Both the position numbers and the translations under genes were made by a program. Shown piece by piece: positions 1 to 10,030 of a stretch of 64,000 nt of DNA. The stretch spans positions 53,159,059 through 53,223,058 of the forward strand of contig OY755252.1 of NCBI GenBank assembly GCA_963576725.1, read 5' to 3'. Within the stretch, counting starts at the first letter, position 1, and every line of letters starts with the position of its first letter. Below the pieces are notes generated by a model that had not been told where the DNA came from, searched no databases, and saw only the letters and a program-made list of their open reading frames with translations. Source of the stretch: Azorinus chamasolen. Its lineage: Eukaryota; Mollusca; Bivalvia; Cardiida; Solecurtidae.

Positions 1-14
1 GTGTGTATATGCGT

Positions 15-165
15 GTATTATTATTATTATTATTATACCACATTTATATAGCGCTCTTTTCATACAGGATATGTGCGTTCAAAAGCGCTTCACAAAGATA
101 CATTTACTGTACAATAATGCGTAAATTACAGAACATTTAAAATAAAATATATTTAATACTACGTG
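15..165 (-). mobile_element. 3' tail of a LINE/SINE-type retroposon with (TTA)n end
   Basis: A TTA microsatellite (about 18-36) is followed by a block that is the reverse complement of 61081-61213, including the characteristic GCGCTATATAAATGTGGTA end next to the trinucleotide tail. Two copies in opposite orientation with the same tail indicate a retroposed family. No reverse transcriptase is visible, so the class (LINE tail or SINE) is inferred from the tail style only. Confidence 0.6.
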
Positions 166-260
166 CGAGTGAGTGAGTATGTGTGCATGTGTGTGAGTAT
201 GTGCGTGCGTGTATGCGTGTGCGTGCGTGCATACACGCGCGGTTGTGCGTGTGTTTTATT
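163..260. repeat. TG/GCGTGT-rich microsatellite of block A
   Basis: Imperfect TG/CGTG repeat. Homologous TG tracts precede the paralogous peptide exons at 16405-16560 and 24820-24970, so the tract belongs to the duplicated block. Open frames across it are low-complexity artefacts. Confidence 0.8.
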
Positions 261-567
261 TTCTACCGGTGTTTTGGCAGTGGTTGCGTCTTATATGTGG
301 CTTTTCCTGTTTGATTTTCCATTTTTTTCATTGAAGAACACGGTGCTGCCATATACTCATGTTTTCCTCGTTATCCTTAAATGGCACATGGTCATGTTTT
401 ATCCGTCACACAATTCAAAATGAAAGACGTGTGTACTCAAATGTTAGATGAATCGCAAATAATACAGATATACTATGTATATACATATCTGCTTTAGGGT
501 TATTGGTTTGTGTACATGTACATGTATTTCTATTAACATTTCAGCCTCTTCAAGTACCGTTCATACC

Positions 568-786
568 ATGCTGCTGTTCAGGACAGTTATTGTCTTGTCC
601 CTGCTCATATTATCGGAAAGCACTAGTCGCAGCGATAGTGATAGAAATAGTAATCAACCAAACCATGCGAAAGAAGACATTGGATGGCATATGCAACTGG
701 AAACAGAAAAGGGATTAGAGAGAGTAGAAGGGATAGGAGGAGGAGACCTAGGATGGAGAAGGAGGCGGAGGACAGGAGGAGGATAA
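568..786 (+). CDS. Small secreted peptide precursor, paralogue A (72 aa)
   Basis: I do not recognise the family. The ORF starts MLLFRTVIVLSLLILSES, a clear signal peptide (basic residue, then a hydrophobic core), followed by an acidic/Ser-rich stretch, a shared EDIGWH motif near residues 36-41 and a C-terminal W-RRRRR-TGGG tail drawn from a purine-rich GGA/AGG tract. The start is chosen because the same ATG is kept in paralogues B (16917) and C (25218), each 23-24 bp after a conserved acceptor (pyrimidine tract then AG; here AG at 543-544, exon from 545). An upstream non-coding exon is therefore likely. A and C are both 72 aa, B is 76 aa. It could be a secreted antimicrobial, matrix or neuropeptide-like precursor; nothing in the sequence decides this. 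Confidence 0.55.
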   Translation: MLLFRTVIVLSLLILSESTSRSDSDRNSNQPNHAKEDIGWHMQLETEKGLERVEGIGGGDLGWRRRRRTGGG

Positions 787-949
787 ATCGATCTCCTTGG
801 GTAAGGAGGAAGAGGATGAGAAAGAGGAGAAGGAGGAAGAAGAGACTAATAAGACCTAGGAGGAGAAATCGGGCTAGTGACAGATGTATACGTATGGGAC
901 GAATCCTAATTAGAAATTTGAAATGTATCCATTGCATGGTGTAGTGAAT

Positions 950-1620
950 TGAATTATAACATATACTCTTGCATTGTATTTTGTTTCCCTATTTCAAAAC
1001 AGGATTTTCTTAAAGTAATTACATAATTAGATTAGCAAACGGTTTAAATCCTGATCAAATGCGATCTATGATTCTTCCAATCTATTTTTCTATGAGTAAC
1101 CGTGGCGGTTTAGGGATTAACTCATTGGTGCCCAGCACCCTTTAAAGGAACATAGGCAAACTATGTAGCAAACGAACATACGACTCTTGAAGGAGTCCTG
1201 TAATCAAAGTTCATACTGTTTGCTGCACCCATCGATGACAATGGTTTATATCAGCACATAATTTGTTTCTTGTGCCCTGTCAACATGAGAAAATGGACGG
1301 ATTCCAAAACAAGATCTGGACTGGCTGTCCTTAAATAATATGGGTATAAAGAAGTTGAACATACCAGAAACAAACCATAGCAGATGCTATTCCTGCTGAT
1401 CCTATGGACATAAACACGACCGTTTGAGTCTTTGGGGTTTCCCCTATTCTGAACTTAACCTGTCAGACATTCTCAAGAATATCACACATGCACTTAACAG
1501 TTTTCCTGACAGGCAATAGCTATAGGCCTGGGAACAGAAGAATAGCTGAGTAACTCAGCGTCAGTTCAGAATACAAGCTGTTTAAAACTCGGTAAAGTTT
1601 CTCAAATGCTTAAAAGAAAC
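950..1620 (+). repeat. Duplicated 3' flank of the peptide gene (block A)
   Basis: Non-coding sequence closely similar to 25500-26150 and in part 17185-17450, including a shared stretch around TTAACTCATTGGTGCCCAG and the TCATACTGTTTGCTG segment. It shows that the peptide exons lie in segmental duplications rather than being isolated ORFs. No gene is seen in it. Confidence 0.65.
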
Positions 1621-2330
1621 AGAGGAAGGTAAAACATTGTAATAAATGAGAGTTTAAGCCATCCCTCATAGTTACGCTTTTACACCTTTGCAAATATAGT
1701 AGACACATATCAACCGTTCCTGTAGGTATCGCCTGATCAGTTGGTGTTCTGTTTGCTTACGACATAATATTGATCTGAATTTCTTTCTAAGGCAAAACCT
1801 CCCTTTAAACAATGCCGTATAAAACTTGACAATTTACAACATAAGTTAATATTCACCTGCGATTGCGTATACTTTGGATTTCAACGAATTGTCGTTTAGT
1901 TGTTTTGGATTCAGCTCGTGTACAGATGACACGCTTAACCATTTCTTTGCTTAGACTGACAATATAACTCATTTTGGCTATACCGTAAATTCACCTAAAC
2001 CGGAATTATATTAGAGAAGAATTTAGATACCTTTAGGCAGGTGGCTGCTCAATGCATGGCGAAAGTCATGCAGAAAGTTCTTAGAGAGGAGCTTTGTGTT
2101 TGAATTCACTCTGCATTAATATGCCACATGTCTCCAAGACCGATATTATTTATAGGGGTTTTACTGTAGAAGAAACACCTAAACGCTTGCCCGCAAGATC
2201 GGCATCCTCGGCATTTGGAATCGAATTGGGTACACACGAAACACGTAACATTGCCTACATTTGCAATCAACCTGGATTCGAAAGAAACACTTAAACTCAA
2301 CTGAACTGGCACTTTTTTCGGGTCTAACAT
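1621..2330. other. Intergenic, no gene recognised
   Basis: AT-rich sequence. A weak fold-back of the ATGCAG...GCATTACTTT family lies near 2034-2095. Short open frames at 2094-2330 show no recognisable domain. Confidence 0.5.
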
Positions 2331-2423
2331 TTAACATCTAGCAAAGAACAGACTCGGACAAAGCGTATAAGTTGAGAAGAAATGTAAACCATAAGATGTG
2401 GAACGGTAACAAAGGGTACGACA

Positions 2424-2490
2424 AAAATGAGATCCGACGTCCTCCTTCCGTTTCCGAATTAAGAGTACTACGTCGGCTTCATAGAGTACT
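2424..2490 (-). promoter_or_regulatory. Diverged SECIS-like element (old Naiad fragment II)
   Basis: On the minus strand: ATGA, a first arm containing CCGACGT, an apical AA, a mini-helix TTCG/CGGA closing a GAAA loop, the second arm ACGTCGG and a GGAT quartet partner. The lower helix CCGACGT/ACGTCGG is perfect although the sequence differs from the intact copy. A short extra segment lengthens the 5' arm, so function is doubtful. Confidence 0.5.
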
Positions 2491-2984
2491 AAATATGGAA
2501 AAATAGTCAAACAGGGAGAGCCACACACGAAATGACACCGCACCAAACACCATCAAACAAGAAACGGTATAGCCATAAGACAAAACATAACAGGACGCAT
2601 ATCAAGACGAAAAACATTAAACATTAAGCATATTAAACCACAAAGTTGGCCATAGGCTGATAGCAGGAGTACCGCATTGGAACGGTCAGTAACCAAAATA
2701 AGCTACTGGGGGACTTAAACCTGGTTTACGGGTACCCTACCTCGTCTTATCCCACTTTCACCAAAGTCAAAATGTAAATAAAATTCTCCCTCCAGACAAC
2801 TTCACAACATGAATAACGATGTCTGCCAAAATGAAATGACTTTAAAATAAACGCTAGAGGTAAACAAGCGACGTCATCATTTAAATGACGTCATAATATT
2901 AAAGTACGGGAAAACTATATGAAACACTTCTACACCGACATTTTATAAAAAATAAATCGCCAGACAGAACTGGAAAAATACAAA

Positions 2985-3045
2985 TATCTAATTTCCTCCC
3001 TCCGTAAACGGGTTTAAGAGGGAATCTTCATAGAGTATTAAGTCT
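2985..3045 (-). promoter_or_regulatory. Diverged SECIS-like element (old Naiad fragment I)
   Basis: On the minus strand: ATGA, a 12-nt arm containing TCCCTC, AAA, a mini-helix CCG-TTTA-CGG, then GAGGGA and GGAA. The TCCCTC/GAGGGA and CCG/CGG pairs differ from the young SECIS but keep its architecture. Confidence 0.5.
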
Positions 3046-3446
3046 TTTCCGTCGTTGCACAAGCAAAGAGGAAATCATAATGACCAACTGTAAAGGGGTC
3101 GACCACCAAGCATGTAGTGTGCTGCAATATAGAGGGGTCATATCCCTTTTATCACTATTAAATATGTCGTCTTAATAATGTTCTGTAATGTTAAAAGCAT
3201 TGATGACATCCGCCTGTGAATAAGGTTAAGCATAAAATCCCGTTCATAACAATACAAAAACAAGTCTGAAATTAAAGGAGCACAGTTGGTTCCCATAGGA
3301 ATACCAATGACCTTGCGATATACAGATGATGAGCAATTGCAGAGGACCTACTAAGATATGTTATGCAAGAGCACTGTCCAGAGTCACCAGAATTAGTAAA
3401 GCAAAACACCAAGGCTATGGGTAGATGTGTTTCTAAAACCAGTGCT

Positions 3447-4771
3447 AACTTCCTACTATGTATTGGTTACCAAAACTACATAAAAAACCATATAAAGCGC
3501 GTTTCATTGCAAATTCTAGTTCATGTACAACTACTAAATTGTCTATACTTTTGACTTCTTGTTTAACGAAGGTAAAGGAACATGTAAAATTTTACTGTGA
3601 TAAGACTTATGAAAATTCTGGAATAAATCTCTTCTGGTCTATTAAGAACTCTTCAGAAGTCTTAAACAAACTTAAGAACAAAAGGTATCTTGCATCCACT
3701 GTAAGCACGTACGATTTTTCTACTCTGTACACAACTCTTCCTCATATTTTAATTAAGGATAAGCTTACTAACTTGATCCAGAAAGTATTTGCCCGAGAAA
3801 GAACATCATTCTTGGCATGTAATGCTGAAAAAGCTTTCTTTACTGACGAGCAAATGAAATATTACACCAATTGGACTTGCTCAGAAGTTTGCGAAGCACT
3901 AACCTTTCTTTTGGATAACATATTTGTACGTTATGGGAATGCTATATACCGTCAGGTAATTGGTATTCCCATGGGTACGAATTGTGCACCACTTGTCGCA
4001 GATTTGTTTTTGTACTGCTATGAGAGAGATTTCATGTTGAGTTTGAATCCTCAAACACAAGAAGATGTTATAAAAGCCTTCAATGAAACTTGTCGATATT
4101 TGGATGATATTTTTAACTTAGATAACCCTTTCTTTGATGCTCTGATTCCTACAATTTATCCTAAAGAACTCAAATTGAATAAAGCTAACCCGTCCGACAA
4201 TTATGCAGCGTTTCTTGACCTAGACCTTAAAATTAATAATGGAATGATTTCTTCTAAAATATATGACAAAAGAGATGATTTTGATTTTAATATTGTAAAT
4301 TTTCCTCATCTTGACGGGGATGTTCCCCGTGCTCCATCTTACGGGGTTTATATATCTCAACTTATGCGTTTTGCTAGAGCTTGTTCATCTATTGACGATT
4401 TTAACAGTCGAAATCTCATTTTAACTGATAAACTGCTTAAACAAGGATATAGATACCATAAACTAAGAAAAACTTTCTCTAAATTTTACTATCGAAATCT
4501 CTCGCTTATTGGCAAGTACAAATGTAATCTCAAGGTACTTTTGCGACACGGTATTTCACATCCGGAATTTTATGGTGATGTGATTTACAAACTTCGTAAA
4601 ATTATTGGACATACCCATTTTCTCACTTTGTTCATCAAATATATAAAACAATTCATTAAAAAGGGATATGATCCTGTATTACTACAACATACTGCATGTT
4701 TGGTTGTGAACCCTTTTACAGTTGGCAATCACGCTGGCCTCTTTGCATGTACGCCGACAAGAAAGGTTTAG
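3447..4771 (+). pseudogene. Truncated Naiad reverse transcriptase ORF
   Basis: The open frame carries the RT palm intact: motif A (STYDFSTLYTTLP), motif B (IGIPMGTNCAP), the YLDD motif C and the YGVYISQLMRFAR block typical of PLE RTs, ending CTPTRKV. The N-terminal endonuclease and the three TGA-containing segments are missing because the copy is 5'-truncated, so it cannot encode a complete protein. Confidence 0.9.
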
Positions 4772-4832
4772 TACTCTATGAAGGCGACCTCTTAAATCCA
4801 GAAATGGAAGGAGAACGTCGGATATCTGTACT
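4770..4832 (+). promoter_or_regulatory. SECIS element of the truncated Naiad copy
   Basis: Identical to the SECIS at 8731-8793, with the quartet strand ATGA at 4778-4781 and the partner GGAT at 4820-4823. It has no selenocysteine codons upstream in this truncated copy. Confidence 0.8.
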
Positions 4833-5540
4833 ATTTCATTTTTGTCGTACCCTTTATTACTTTTCTACAGTTACTCTGTTTGCAGCTCAATCATTGAGTA
4901 CAATAGCGATAGGTGGATACAGTATTTTCAATAAAATGTTTTTTTGTTATACATGCACTTTACCACTGTATTTGCTGTCGCGGTTGTTGTAGATTAGTCG
5001 GAGAGGGGATACGTTTATTTACACTGTTTGTCTTTTAGGATGGGGATGGAATAAGGGTGAGGTTGGGCGCCCATAAACCGGTTTAAACCCCCGGTGACTT
5101 TTGTCACTGACCGTTCCAAGGCGGTACTTCCATCTTCCTCCTATTGTATGTTTGTTTTGTCTTTGTGCGTCTCTTGTTGTTTTTTCTACCTATGTACATT
5201 TGCTGTTTCCTTGTGTTGCTGTTCGGGCGAGTGTTTGTTCTGTATGTGGTGTTTCCTGCATGACTCATTTTTGTACTTTTATTATCACAACAGTGTTGCT
5301 TGTGCCGTGTGGTGGCCGTAAAAAGTCTCCCCGTACACGTAATCAATGTTGTTATCATTCTCTTGCAGGATATGCAAGTAACATACACAACTCTCATTCG
5401 CCTCTTACATCATCACAAGTATGTCATGCACCTCGTGGTAGGTGTTGTGTTCACCAACAATTTGATGCACTTGGTAGCTACACCAATGTAATTGACGTGT
5501 TGATGAACACAATACAGGTGCCCCTCTATCACTTTCCAAT

Positions 5541-8500
5541 ATGAATAAAGTTAAAATACCTCGAATAGAACTAAAAGCTTTAAATATGCAATCTGTGTCG
5601 TCTATACAAGTACCCAGAAATATTTCTAATTTCTCTTCCCTTCAACCTTTTGTTCGTTTAAAACAACTTAATCTTCAGTCGGCTTCATCTTTTCACATAC
5701 CATCTCTTTCTATTAATAAATGTTTTTTCAATGGACCAAGAGTTGTACTTTCACCTTTAAAATCTGTTATCCAAAATGTTTCTTCTATTCGTAAACGGTC
5801 CTTATGCAGACGACACAGAGTGTATCCAATTATCCAAAAGTGCTTTGCTAAGAGGTGCATATGTTGTAGTAACATTTCTTGTAATTCCACTATAAAATAT
5901 ACAGTTAATGGTAGAACATTTAATGTCAAGATAAACTCAGACGTTGATTGTACTACTACTAACGTTATTTATGTTTTAACTTGAAACGCGCCTAGTTGCG
6001 GTATACAGTACGTAGGACAAACAGGACGTGCTTTGAAAACTCGATTTCGTGAGCATGCATATCAGTGTCGAAATCGTAAACTAAACAATTTTTTATACCA
6101 ACACTTTCGGAAATCTGGCCATTCTTTTAAAGATGTTTTATTACAAATTGTTGAGCATATAACATATGATAAGGAGGCGACTAGTAGCTTTAAATCGAAA
6201 GCTAGATTTATATCTGAATTAAATTGGATCAAAAAATTGCAAACACCTTTTCCATTAGGACTGAATGATAATATTTACCAGACTGGAAATATTTCAAAAG
6301 AACCAGATATAGATATTTTTTCAATTTTTTCTATTAGAAAACGCAAATCTCGTTCGCATGGCATTCGCAAGAATGGTAATGTTAAACGAAAATCTCGTTT
6401 GAAATTGACTCTTCTTGATCTACATACTTTACGCCTAACTTCGGGTAAACATGCCATGCTTTCTAGACTTTCCTCCTTATCTATATGTTCATTAAAAGAA
6501 ATTGACGAGCAAGCCGATAAAATTATTTTTCGATCAGATCCTCTCATAGGAACGGCTAGTTTGATACAAAGCTTTACTCTACATGTTCTCAGACCGCACA
6601 TCGACAAATTATCTGAACACCAAAGATTCTTCTTGAAAATTCCTTTTATTAATAAAGGTATTGATTTTATTGACCTCCAAAGTATTTTTAGAGACAAAAA
6701 TGTAATTGACACTATTCCTAAATACTTTAAAAATACAGAACCACCTATCATTTGCTACAAATATAACAAACCCATCAGAAATACAATTTTCAACTATAAT
6801 AAAATTGTGGCCGACCTTAATATTAATGATAATATTCCTGATAATTGAGATTGCGCCACCTCAAAATTTTGCTATTCTCCGGCTGGTCATGTGATTACTG
6901 GTAATTTTGAGATAATTAAAGATAAACGTTTACGATCTCTTTTGAATAAAGGTCCCAAATATAGAATACCATCCTTGATAGATTTTAACTCTTGTCGAGT
7001 TCAGATTGCGGAGGCTTTACAAAATTTTAGTATTAAATGGTGTCGAAGAGAACATGTTGAGTCTAATGCCCTTTCTTGTTGGAAAAAACTAATTTTTGAT
7101 ATAATAGATAAACGCATTTCCTTTTACAGCTCTAATAAACACCTTCTTCCACCTAAACCTAGAACTTCATTTAGACATCTTAAAAAGGGTTTACAGGATT
7201 TCCATTCAAAATACGTTTTTGTTCCTGCTGATAAGGCATCACATAATGTGATTATTATTTGACGATTACATTATATCGATGTCTTGAAACAGGAAATTAT
7301 TAATACCAAGTCATACATTTCAGTTACCACTGACGAAAAGACCATCATTTCAGACCATGTCAAAAAGTGTGAACAATTTGGAACCGATATTAAAATTACA
7401 CAACATAAACTTCCTACTATGTATTGGTTACCAAAACTACATAAAAAACCATATAAAGCGCGTTTCATTGCAAATTCTAGTTCATGTACAACTACTAAAT
7501 TGTCTATACTTTTGACTTCTTGTTTAACGAAGGTAAAGGAACATGTAAAATTTTACTGTGATAAGACTTATGAAAATTCTGGAATAAATCTCTTCTGGTC
7601 TATTAAGAACTCTTCAGAAGTCTTAAACAAACTTAAGAACAAAAGGTATCTTGCATCCACTGTAAGCACGTACGATTTTTCTACTCTGTACACAACTCTT
7701 CCTCATATTTTAATTAAGGATAAGCTTACTAACTTGATCCAGAAAGTATTTGCCCGAGAAAGAACATCATTCTTGGCATGTAATGCTGAAAAAGCTTTCT
7801 TTACTGACGAGCAAATGAAATATTACACCAATTGGACTTGCTCAGAAGTTTGCGAAGCACTAACCTTTCTTTTGGATAACATATTTGTACGTTATGGGAA
7901 TGCTATATACCGTCAGGTAATTGGTATTCCCATGGGTACGAATTGTGCACCACTTGTCGCAGATTTGTTTTTGTACTGCTATGAGAGAGATTTCATGTTG
8001 AGTTTGAATCCTCAAACACAAGAAGATGTTATAAAAGCCTTCAATGAAACTTGTCGATATTTGGATGATATTTTTAACTTAGATAACCCTTTCTTTGATG
8101 CTCTGATTCCTACAATTTATCCTAAAGAACTCAAATTGAATAAAGCTAACCCGTCCGACAATTATGCAGCGTTTCTTGACCTAGACCTTAAAATTAATAA
8201 TGGAATGATTTCTTCTAAAATATATGACAAAAGAGATGATTTTGATTTTAATATTGTAAATTTTCCTCATCTTGACGGGGATGTTCCCCGTGCTCCATCT
8301 TACGGGGTTTATATATCTCAACTTATGCGTTTTGCTAGAGCTTGTTCATCTATTGACGATTTTAACAGTCGAAATCTCATTTTAACTGATAAACTGCTTA
8401 AACAAGGATATAGATACCATAAACTAAGAAAAACTTTCTCTAAATTTTACTATCGAAATCTCTCGCTTATTGGCAAGTACAAATGTAATCTCAAGGTACT

Positions 8501-8732
8501 TTTGCGACACGGTATTTCACATCCGGAATTTTATGGTGATGTGATTTACAAACTTCGTAAAATTATTGGACATACCCATTTTCTCACTTTGTTCATCAAA
8601 TATATAAAACAATTCATTAAAAAGGGATATGATCCTGTATTACTACAACATACTGCATGTTTGGTTGTGAACCCTTTTACAGTTGGCAATCACGCTGGCC
8701 TCTTTGCATGTACGCCGACAAGAAAGGTTTAG
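5541..8732 (+). CDS. Naiad-type PLE polyprotein: GIY-YIG endonuclease + reverse transcriptase, predicted with three selenocysteines
   Basis: One frame of 1063 codons, broken only by TGA at residues 148, 436 and 574. Order: basic N-terminus; CCHH/GIY-YIG endonuclease (U148, C153, GIQYVG 154-159, R168-H172, E226 in SELNW, then PLGLN); Lys/Arg-rich spacer; CxC linker read as U436-D-C438 followed by GHVITG; GPKYRIPS from 471; PADK-like motif near 564; RT with motif A D712, motif B IPMGTN 796-801 and YLDD 840-843, then the YGVYISQL thumb region. Endonuclease upstream of RT is the permuted order that defines Naiads. It should nick target DNA and prime reverse transcription of its own RNA. The start is the first ATG after an in-frame TGA at 5493; copy 3 uses the same ATG. 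No inactivating change other than the TGAs is seen, so it may be active. Confidence 0.92.
5982..5984 (+). other. Selenocysteine codon 1 (TGA, residue 148)
   Basis: Lies in VIYVLT-U-NAPSC just before the GIQYVG motif. PLE endonucleases carry a Cys here as the first ligand of the CCHH zinc motif, with the second at C153. The frame continues without a break on both sides, and the codon is also TGA in copy 3 (55133-55135). Confidence 0.85.
6846..6848 (+). other. Selenocysteine codon 2 (TGA, residue 436)
   Basis: Gives U-D-C at the linker between endonuclease and RT, where Naiads have their characteristic CxC motif. The downstream SPAGHVITG block is intact. The codon is also TGA in copy 3 (54269-54271). 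Confidence 0.87.
7260..7262 (+). other. Selenocysteine codon 3 (TGA, residue 574)
   Basis: Lies in ASHNVIII-U-RLHYIDVL in the RT fingers just after the ADK motif, a position commonly occupied by Cys in PLE RTs. Also TGA in copy 3 (53855-53857). Confidence 0.83.
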
Positions 8733-8793
8733 TACTCTATGAAGGCGACCTCTTAAATCCAGAAATGGAAGGAGAACGTCGGATATCTGTACT
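8731..8793 (+). promoter_or_regulatory. SECIS element (type 2) overlapping the Naiad stop codon
   Basis: Lower helix AGTAC (8731-8735) pairs with GTACT (8789-8793). The internal loops are TCT and ATCT. The non-Watson-Crick quartet is ATGA (8739-8742) against GGAT (8781-8784). A 12-nt arm reaches the unpaired AAA (8755-8757), and the extra helix TCCA (8758-8761) pairs with TGGA (8766-8769) around a GAAA loop. This is the canonical eukaryotic type-2 SECIS layout with correct spacing. The first two bases are the AG of the TAG stop. It would recruit SBP2/eEFSec to decode the three UGAs. Folding was done by eye. Confidence 0.85.
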
Positions 8794-9243
8794 ATTTCAT
8801 TTTTGTCGTACCCTTTATTACTTTTCTACAGTTACTCTGTTTGCAGCTCAATCATTGAGTACAATAGCGATAGGTGGATACAGTATTTTCAATAAAATGT
8901 TTTTTTGTTATACATGCACTTTACCACTGTATTTGCTGTCGCGGTTGTTGTAGATTAGTCGGAGAGGGGATACGTTTATTTACACTGTTTGTCTTTTAGG
9001 ATGGGGATGGAATAAGGGTGAGGTTGGGCGCCCATAAACCGGTTTAAACCCCCGGTGACTTTTGTCACTGACCGTTCCAAGGCGGTACTTCCATCTTCCT
9101 CCTATTGTATGTTTGTTTTGTCTTTGTGCGTCTCTTGTTGTTTTTTCTACCTATGTACATTTGCTGTTTCCTTGTGTTGCTGTTCGGGCGAGTGTTTGTT
9201 CTGTACGTGGTGTTTCCTGCATGACTCATTTTTGTACTTTTAT

Positions 9244-10030
9244 CATGATGGTCTTTACCAATGCTGAAATAGAAGGTGGCTTGTGTCTTCATATAACAGC
9301 GTACAAACAAATGATGCCGTGCTTCTTAGTCGCATGCCACGTGAACTGCGCCATACATGGGCTATGTCACTTGCCAGCAATGGAGTCACTCACATATCCA
9401 GTTCTCGGGTTTTCAAAGAGCTAGCGAGCATGTAATAGACAAGATGGAGGTATATGGAAAGGGATATGGAGTGACATGTTCATTGGGAGCACTTTTATGC
9501 GGTATGGGCATGTGCCTGGTGGCATGTCCTGAAAATCCATTAGTGTAGTCAAATTTAAGCTTGGATAAGATGACCATTCATAGTATTGATCCAGTCATTT
9601 CTGTTGTGAGACAAAATGAAGAAGGGATGTCTCAAAGAGAAAATGATGCAAAAAACACAGATCCAGGTGACATATCAACAGATATCAACAATAGGGCATT
9701 GCTTGCAAGTAGTAGATTGTGTCGGAATTGACCCCTGTGCAAAGACAACTTTATTGTTTGACCGCCCTGGTGTGTTATATCTTTCTCTTACCATAAAACT
9801 GAAATAACAAATGTAAAACGGACGGAGTCCACCATCAAGGGTCGAAATTGACGCTGCAATTACTGTTGAAAAACACAGTAGCATTATCGAAAAACTTTTG
9901 CCTGCTCGTTCACTGTCAGGATGTGACACTGCTGCAGGGTGTTACGGCACAGGTAAGGGAACTGTTGCCAAAACATTACATTCTAGTATTGCTCTGTCCC
10001 TTTTTGGGTCTTTCATATCTCCCCTTGCAC
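9244..10030 (+). pseudogene. Degenerate remnant of an SGCDT-motif gene
   Basis: Two fragments in different frames. One (about 9250-9420) reads GGLCLHITAYKQMMPCF and onward; the other (about 9840-10020) carries LSGCDTAAGCYGTGKGTVAKTL. I associate this pairing, from memory, with multicopy uncharacterised proteins of molluscs and other invertebrates. The GCDT...GxGK pattern resembles the helix-hairpin region of FEN/XPG-type nucleases, but that link is weak. Stops and frameshifts separate the parts, so it is not a working gene. It forms the right flank of the Naiad tandem. Confidence 0.4.

Larger units (their letters stand above)
2331..3345 (-). pseudogene. Two decayed Naiad-type PLE 3' fragments with SECIS remnants
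   Basis: Reading the minus strand from 3345, RT motif B (IGIPMGTNCAPL-like) and the following LYCYERDFML block are recognisable. An internal deletion follows, then the C-terminal tail (about 3020-3145) and a SECIS-like hairpin (about 2985-3045). A segment related to the intact element's GGTTTAAACC 3' tail follows at 2520-2770. A second, 5'-truncated fragment with its own SECIS-like hairpin lies at 2331-2490. Both are diverged from the young copies, so they are older insertions. They sit inverted and adjacent to the young tandem pair, an arrangement typical of PLEs. Confidence 0.75.
3447..5282 (+). mobile_element. 5'-truncated Naiad copy acting as upstream pseudo-LTR
   Basis: Starts inside the RT fingers coding region and runs to the element's 3' end (GTACTTTTAT). 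It matches 7408-9243 at a constant offset of 3961 bp; the only difference I found is T5245 versus C9206. It directly abuts the full-length unit head-to-tail. Partial upstream tandem copies of this kind are the pseudo-LTR arrangement known for PLEs. The near identity means insertion in one event or very recent homogenisation. Confidence 0.9.
5283..9243 (+). mobile_element. Full-length Naiad-type Penelope-like retrotransposon
   Basis: A 3961-bp unit bounded on the left by the 3' end of the preceding truncated copy and on the right by the point where similarity to that copy stops. It holds a leader (5283-5540), one ORF with three in-frame TGA codons (5541-8732), a SECIS at the stop codon and a 3' tail of about 450 bp containing ACCGGTTTAAACC. 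Compared with copy 3 (51834-55727), the first 106 bp (5283-5388) are unique. Part of that segment (about 5284-5334) matches the ~285-bp repeat in reverse, so the true 5' boundary could be nearer 5389. Confidence 0.9.

Noticed and set aside
5541..7262. Separate genes at 5541-5984, 6033-6848 and 6891-7262
   Set aside because: They are one frame with the RT ORF, separated only by TGA codons at Cys positions; the later pieces have no native ATG starts.
8657..8953. 98-aa frame after the Naiad ORF (also at 4696-4992)
   Set aside because: It lies in another frame across the stop codon, SECIS and 3' tail, and shows no domain.
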